Assembly (NCBI RefSeq): GCF_020217185.1
Contig: NZ_JAIWNX010000025.1
Coordinates: 1 to 10,000 of the forward strand
Source: Asticcacaulis sp.
GTDB taxonomy: Bacteria; Pseudomonadota; Alphaproteobacteria; Caulobacterales; Caulobacteraceae
Direction: 5' to 3'
DNA: 10,000 nucleotides
Part shown: piece after piece, positions 6,908-10,000 of the stretch
Layout of the letters: each line of letters starts with the position of its first letter
Position numbering within the stretch: position 1 is the first letter of the stretch
Made by a program: the position numbers and the translations under genes
Notes under the pieces: generated by a model
The model's input: the letters and a program-made list of their open reading frames with translations, nothing else
Database searches by the model: none
What the model was told of the DNA's origin: nothing

Positions 6908-6961
6908 TTTTGAGCACCCGAAGCGATGTGTACGAGAGTACATGAGCAAGGGCGCGCAAAA
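6908..6961. repeat. Long imperfect extragenic palindrome
   Basis: The outer arms 6908-6919 (ttttgagcaccc) and 6950-6961 (gggcgcgcaaaa) pair at 10 of 12 positions. Inside, TGTAC and GTACA close a GAGA tetraloop (about 6928-6941). The right end shares its A run with the T tract of the rpsD terminator. The shape resembles short extragenic repeats of alphaproteobacteria; whether it is repeated needs the rest of the genome. Confidence 0.45.
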
Positions 6962-6983
6962 AGACGGGCATTTGCAGCCCGTC
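6957..6983 (-). terminator. Rho-independent terminator of rpsD
   Basis: Read on the minus strand, a seven-base perfect stem (complement of 6977-6983 with 6963-6969, GACGGGC/GCCCGTC) and a seven-base loop run into five T (complement of 6958-6962). It starts ten bases after the rpsD stop codon. Confidence 0.85.
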
Positions 6984-6992
6984 AGGACGCGC

Positions 6993-7610
6993 TTAGGACG
7001 AGTAGTATTCGACGATCAGGTTCGGCTCCATCTTGACCGGATACGGAACTTCCGACAGTTCCGGCAGGCGCAGATAGGTGGCCTTCATCGCCTTGGCGTC
7101 CAGTTCGATATAGTCCGGCACGTCGCGCTCAGGCGATTGCAGGGCTTCGAGCACCAGAGCCATGTTGCGCGAACGCTCGCGGACCTCGATCACGTCGCCG
7201 ACCTTCACGCGGTAAGAGGCGATGTTCACCTTCTTGCCGTTGACCAGCACGTGGCCGTGGTTGACGAACTGACGGGCCGCCCACACGGTCGGCACGAACT
7301 TGCAGCGATAGACGATGGCGTCCAGACGCGACTCCAGCAGCGCGATCAGGTTCTCGGAGGTGTTGCCCTTGCGGCGATCGGCCTCTTCGTAGATCTTCGA
7401 GAATTGCTTCTCGGTGATGTTGCCGTAGTAGCCCTTCAGCTTTTGCTTGGCGCGCAGTTGCAGGCCGAAGTCCGAAACCTTGGACTTGCGACGCTGACCG
7501 TGCTGGCCGGGGCCGTAGGAGCGCTTGTTGACGGGGGACTTGGGACGGCCCCACAGGTTTTCACCCATGGCGCGGTCGAGCTTGTACTTGGCGCTGTGGC
7601 GCTTCGACAT
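6993..7610 (-). CDS. rpsD: 30S ribosomal protein S4 (uS4)
   Basis: uS4 binds the 5' domain of 16S rRNA and is a primary assembly protein of the small ribosomal subunit. The 205-residue product begins [20 protein letters not shown] and has the [15 protein letters not shown] segment (30-44), the S4 RNA-binding domain at about 95-155 (SRLDAIVYR, then [17 protein letters not shown]) and the usual ending [11 protein letters not shown]. The N-terminal zinc-binding cysteines of some S4 proteins are absent; Cys103 is the only Cys. The start at 7610 has AAGG (complement of 7618-7621) seven bases upstream; an in-frame codon at 7670 would add 20 non-family residues. It is a solo rpsD, not in a ribosomal operon. 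Its own promoter and a leader of about 110 bases are likely, and a terminator follows. Confidence 0.98.
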   Translation of the reverse strand: MSKRHSAKYKLDRAMGENLWGRPKSPVNKRSYGPGQHGQRRKSKVSDFGLQLRAKQKLKGYYGNITEKQFSKIYEEADRRKGNTSENLIALLESRLDAIVYRCKFVPTVWAARQFVNHGHVLVNGKKVNIASYRVKVGDVIEVRERSRNMALVLEALQSPERDVPDYIELDAKAMKATYLRLPELSEVPYPVKMEPNLIVEYYSS

Positions 7611-7639
7611 AGTCTTACCTTTATATAACCCTGTCCGGC

Positions 7640-7720
7640 GTCCCGCGAGAGTGCGAGACAGCGATTTCAACGGCGGTTCAGGATCAACCCGTAATAGCCC
7701 GCCTACCGATGGTAAGCAGG
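7640..7720 (-). ncRNA. Possible structured leader of rpsD mRNA
   Basis: If transcription starts at the candidate promoter, the leader includes a seven-pair hairpin formed by 7640-7646 and 7653-7659 (one G-U pair, six-base loop) and a smaller one centred on TACCATCGGTA (minus strand, complement of 7704-7714). S4 represses its own synthesis through leader RNA in several bacteria, so a regulatory role is conceivable. No known S4 leader motif was recognised, and hairpins this small occur by chance in GC-rich DNA. Confidence 0.2.
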
Positions 7721-7723
7721 AGA

Positions 7724-7759
7724 AGCGGCGCTTATGGCGTCATCGGCGCGCAGAGTCAA
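7724..7759 (-). promoter_or_regulatory. Candidate rpsD promoter
   Basis: On the minus strand TTGACTC (complement of 7753-7759) matches six of seven positions of the -35 consensus TTGACGS. Fourteen bases later GCCATAAG (complement of 7731-7738) matches six of eight positions of GCTANAWC. The -35 itself contains a GANTC site (7753-7757). A second -10-like octamer, GCTATTAC (complement of 7691-7698), lies downstream but lacks a -35. The promoter lies in the 172 bases between the CBS-protein gene and rpsD. Confidence 0.45.
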
Positions 7760-7782
7760 GCCGCTGCCGTGCCGAACCCGGC

Positions 7783-9129
7783 CTACTCCTCGTCTGCCTC
7801 GTCCTTTTCAGGCTTGCGGAGGGGCGTGAACAGCAGCTTGTCGATGCGGCGTTCGTCCATGTCGATCACCTCGACGCGGTGATGACCCAGGGTCAGGATT
7901 TCGCCCTCCTTGGGGAAGCGGCCCAGACGGTGCAGGACCAGACCCGCCGCCGTGTGATAACCGGTGCCGGGCTCATAGGCCTCATCCAGCGCTTCCGACA
8001 GCTCGAACAGGTCGGCGCGCCCATCGACCAGACACGAGCCGTCCTCACGATGCAGGATCATCGGCTGCTCGTCGTCGTGCTCCTCATTGAAGTCACCGGC
8101 GATCATTTCCAGCAGGTCGGTCGGGGTCAGCACGCCTTCGATGGTGCCGAACTCATTGACGACAAAGGCGATATGCAGCTTCGACGCCTTGAACATGTCG
8201 AGCGCCTGAAGGAGCGAGGTGGTATCGGGGATATAGATCGGCTCAGCGATCAGCTTTTGCAGGTCGAGCGGCTCACCGCTCAGGAGCGTGTCGGCGACGT
8301 CGCGCTTGTGCAGGATGCCGATGGGGTTTTCCATGTCCTGCCCGCGCACCACAACAATACGCGAATAGGGACAAGCACGGATGTCGTTGCGGATGACCTT
8401 CTCTTCGTCATCAATGGAAATCCAGTACACTTCGGGGCGCGGCGTCATGGCCACGCGCGCCGGCCGGTCGCCCAGGCGCATCACTTCGGTCATCATGGCC
8501 TGTTCCGCTGGCTCGATCAGGCCCGCGCCCATGCCTTCGGCCAGGGCGGTTTCCACCTCTTCCTGCGTGATGGTCTCGCCCTTTTCGTCGCGAATGCCAA
8601 GAAGGCGCAGGACCAGCGTGGTCGAACCGGTCAGCAAGGTCACAAACGGCCCCATGGCCATGGCCAAAAATGACAGCGGGCGCGACACGAAACCGGCAAT
8701 GGTTTCCGGGAAGATCAGCGCCACGCGCTTGGGCACCAGTTCGCCGACGATCAGCGACAGATAGGTGAGCAGCACGACGACGATACCGGTGGCCAGCGCC
8801 TCGCTATAGGCCGCCAGCGCCGGGAAGTTATGTTCCAGCAGGTGATCCAGCTCACTGGCGATCGTGGCCTGACCATAGGCACCGGCCAGAATACCGATCA
8901 GCGTAATCCCCACCTGCACCGCCGACAGGAACCGCGTCGGGTCCTGCGACAGCTTCAGCGCCTGTTGCGCCCCCTTGTCCCCTTTGTCGGCACGGCTTTG
9001 CAGCTTGGCACGGCGAGACGACACCACGGCCAGTTCGGACATGGCAAATATGCCGTTCAGCACCACCAGAAGGAGGACGACGGCACAGGCAAGCAGTAAC
9101 ATTGGGGGGAAGATCCGGAACGAAGCCAT
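7783..9129 (-). CDS. CNNM/CBS/CorC-domain membrane protein (hemolysin-like, CorB/YfjD type)
   Basis: This 448-residue inner-membrane protein has an N-terminal CNNM (DUF21) domain with hydrophobic segments at about 10-33, 69-89, 110-134 and 150-177 and the signature GELVPKR (129-135). A CBS pair follows at about 226-345 (RVAMTPRPEV opening the first, GVLTPTDLLEMI closing the second), then a CorC_HlyC domain (about 358-437, DGRADLFEL to IDKLLF). The tail is acidic (EKDEADEE). Relatives are linked to magnesium or cobalt transport and tolerance, with the CBS pair sensing Mg-ATP; transport of a given ion cannot be told from sequence. The ATG at 9129 has GGAG seven bases upstream; Met10 is the alternative. 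No terminator is seen before rpsD, so some read-through is possible. It is divergent from the secreted-protein gene. Confidence 0.93.
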   Translation of the reverse strand: MASFRIFPPMLLLACAVVLLLVVLNGIFAMSELAVVSSRRAKLQSRADKGDKGAQQALKLSQDPTRFLSAVQVGITLIGILAGAYGQATIASELDHLLEHNFPALAAYSEALATGIVVVLLTYLSLIVGELVPKRVALIFPETIAGFVSRPLSFLAMAMGPFVTLLTGSTTLVLRLLGIRDEKGETITQEEVETALAEGMGAGLIEPAEQAMMTEVMRLGDRPARVAMTPRPEVYWISIDDEEKVIRNDIRACPYSRIVVVRGQDMENPIGILHKRDVADTLLSGEPLDLQKLIAEPIYIPDTTSLLQALDMFKASKLHIAFVVNEFGTIEGVLTPTDLLEMIAGDFNEEHDDEQPMILHREDGSCLVDGRADLFELSEALDEAYEPGTGYHTAAGLVLHRLGRFPKEGEILTLGHHRVEVIDMDERRIDKLLFTPLRKPEKDEADEE

Positions 9130-9277
9130 CCTGCGGCTCCACGGCTTATGCTAGTCACTAAACTGAGCGGGCGCAATATTTTAGGCGTGCGCTTTGCCGA
9201 TTATACCTTAACAGTTTCGTTATTCGATCCGTAAGCGTGGCTTGAGCGTACCCTTTATACTTCACAGGAAACCCCCG
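9130..9277. promoter_or_regulatory. Divergent promoter region, CBS-protein gene / secreted-protein gene
   Basis: The 148 bases contain a perfect TATAAT on the minus strand (complement of 9200-9205), about 70 bases before the CBS-protein start, without a convincing -35. On the plus strand TATACT (9256-9261) is a possible -10 very close to the start, also lacking a -35. AGGAA (9266-9270) is a good Shine-Dalgarno for the plus-strand gene. The region is more AT-rich than its neighbours, as expected for promoters. Confidence 0.35.
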
Positions 9278-9835
9278 ATGAAACGCAATGCTGCGCTGGG
9301 CTCCGGCCTTCTTTTATGTCTGGCCTCAGCGGCCCACGCCGCCGACCTCACCCCGCAACAGGCCCTGCTCAGTCTTGAAGGCGAGTGGACCGGGGCGCTG
9401 GAATACCGTGATTATCAGAGCGATAAATGGTTCGCTCTGCCCGTCAGCCGCACGGTAAAGATGCTTGAGGACAAAACGACGGTTCTGGAAACCTCACGCT
9501 ATGATGACGGACCCAAGACCGGCATTGTCTATATCTATGGCCTCTCCGCCTTTGAACCGGATGGCAGGACGCTGGCCAGCGCCAGCTTCCGCAAAGGTAA
9601 ACCGGCCTCGGAAGACCGCGAAACGGTGAGCCTCGCCAAAGGGGCGACGGCGGAAAACTGGACCCTCTATTTCGACAGCACCGCCACGGATGATGACCGT
9701 CCGGCGCGTATCCGCGTTACGATGACGTATAAGGACAATGCCTATACGACGCTGAAAGAAATAGATTTTACCGACGATGCCACGGAAACCTGGATCACGC
9801 GCAATCGCTCACACATGAAACGGGTTACGCCTTAA
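9278..9835 (+). CDS. Secreted protein of unknown function
   Basis: The 185-residue product was not recognised as a named family. It has a clear signal peptide: MKRN, a hydrophobic core (ALGSGLLLCLASA) and a signal peptidase I site AHA|AD after residue 21. The mature part (164 residues) begins with LTPQQALLSLEGEWTGALEYRDY, then alternates short polar and hydrophobic stretches (VYIYGLSAF, WTLYFDS, RIRVTMTYKD), which suggests an all-beta, lipocalin-like or barrel-like fold. The opening L..LEGEWTG..EY recalls small beta-barrel ligand-binding proteins, but this is only an impression. There are no Cys in the mature part. The ATG at 9278 is preceded by AGGAA (9266-9270); a TTG at 9242 in frame would only lengthen the signal peptide. 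Its last 11 bases overlap the end of the converging hydrolase gene. Confidence 0.8.
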   Translation: MKRNAALGSGLLLCLASAAHAADLTPQQALLSLEGEWTGALEYRDYQSDKWFALPVSRTVKMLEDKTTVLETSRYDDGPKTGIVYIYGLSAFEPDGRTLASASFRKGKPASEDRETVSLAKGATAENWTLYFDSTATDDDRPARIRVTMTYKDNAYTTLKEIDFTDDATETWITRNRSHMKRVTP

Positions 9836-10000
9836 GCCGCCGGGCGTGAAAGTCGAGGTGGTCGTCGATGAAGCTGGCGATGAAATAGTAGCTGTGGTCA
9901 TAGCCTTCGTGACGGCGCAGGGTCAGCTTTTGCCCCACCACCCCGGCGGCCTGTTCCAGCAGATGAGGCATCAGTTGCGTCTCCAGGAAAGGATCGGCCA
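9825..10000 (-). CDS. fghA: S-formylglutathione hydrolase (C-terminal 57 residues)
   Basis: The gene enters from the right edge and stops with TAA at 9827-9825. The visible part reads ADPFLETQLMPHLLEQA, a short linker, LTLRRHEGYDHSYYFIAS and FIDDHLDFHARRLKA. GYDHSYYFIA.FI.DH is diagnostic of the esterase D/S-formylglutathione hydrolase family, and its His (residue 34 of the visible part) is the catalytic base. The ADPFL segment normally directly follows the catalytic Asp motif, which lies just outside. The enzyme hydrolyses S-formylglutathione to formate and glutathione, the second step of glutathione-dependent formaldehyde detoxification, in the cytoplasm. The start, the Ser nucleophile and any neighbouring adhC-type dehydrogenase gene cannot be seen. 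Confidence 0.93.
   Translation of the reverse strand, partial: ADPFLETQLMPHLLEQAAGVVGQKLTLRRHEGYDHSYYFIASFIDDHLDFHARRLKA

Larger units (their letters stand above)
6599..6992. other. Hairpin-rich intergenic region between converging grxD and rpsD
   Basis: This 394-base stretch holds no credible gene. It contains, in order, the grxD terminator (6628-6658), a bidirectional terminator-like hairpin (6724-6757), a two-hairpin palindromic element (6775-6877), a further long imperfect palindrome (6908-6961) and the rpsD terminator (6957-6983). The base composition is visibly more AT-rich than the flanking genes. An ATG at 6885 opens a frame, but it runs antisense through rpsD and is not supported. 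Confidence 0.75.

Noticed and set aside
6885..7628. Plus-strand open frame starting in the hairpin region and running through rpsD
   Set aside because: Nearly all of it is antisense to rpsD, which is certain; the upstream piece is palindromic non-coding sequence.
7525..8673. Plus-strand open frame of 382 codons opposite the CBS-protein gene
   Set aside because: It is antisense to a clear CNNM/CBS/CorC gene and shows no protein family signature.
1..10000. Defence system, prophage, IS element, CRISPR array or tRNA gene
   Set aside because: No transposase, integrase, nuclease, repeat-spacer pattern or tRNA fold was found; the genes are mostly housekeeping.

Overview
The window looks like core chromosome from an alphaproteobacterium, most likely of the Caulobacterales (Caulobacter/Asticcacaulis group). 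The evidence is the GC-rich coding sequence, a stand-alone small-type PurL beside an incomplete purQ, a BolA/monothiol-glutaredoxin pair near purL, a 205-residue uS4 of alphaproteobacterial type, and candidate promoters resembling the Caulobacter housekeeping consensus (TTGACGS, 10-14 bases, GCTANAWC). The genus is an inference. No phage, IS element, CRISPR array, tRNA or rRNA gene, or defence island was seen.

Layout from left to right. 1-296 is the 3' end of purQ, closed by a strong terminator (332-375). 376-1824 encodes an exported S33-type alpha/beta hydrolase, possibly a lipoprotein, whose Shine-Dalgarno lies inside that terminator hairpin. 1876-4092 is complete purL, apparently with its own promoter and almost no leader. 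A membrane-anchored Sel1-repeat protein (4894-4127, minus) converges on purL. Plus-strand bolA (5020-5250), a divergent aldo/keto-reductase-fold protein (5263-6189) and a CGFS glutaredoxin gene (grxD, 6257-6598) follow. 6599-6992 is a 394-base intergenic stretch packed with hairpins: three terminators and three extragenic palindromes. rpsD (7610-6993) and a CNNM/CBS/CorC-type membrane protein gene (9129-7783) are on the minus strand. A secreted protein of unknown function (9278-9835) runs toward, and overlaps by 11 bases, the 3' end of an S-formylglutathione hydrolase gene (10000-9825, minus).

Functionally, PurQ and PurL are two subunits of FGAM synthase in de novo purine synthesis. BolA and the CGFS glutaredoxin are expected to form a [2Fe-2S]-binding partnership in Fe-S or iron handling. 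The protein encoded between them keeps an AKR-like sequence but has lost three of the four catalytic AKR residues, which makes it the most interesting protein here. No new multi-gene system is evident. The best leads are that protein, the hairpin cluster at 6599-6992, and the terminator that overlaps a ribosome binding site at 332-375.
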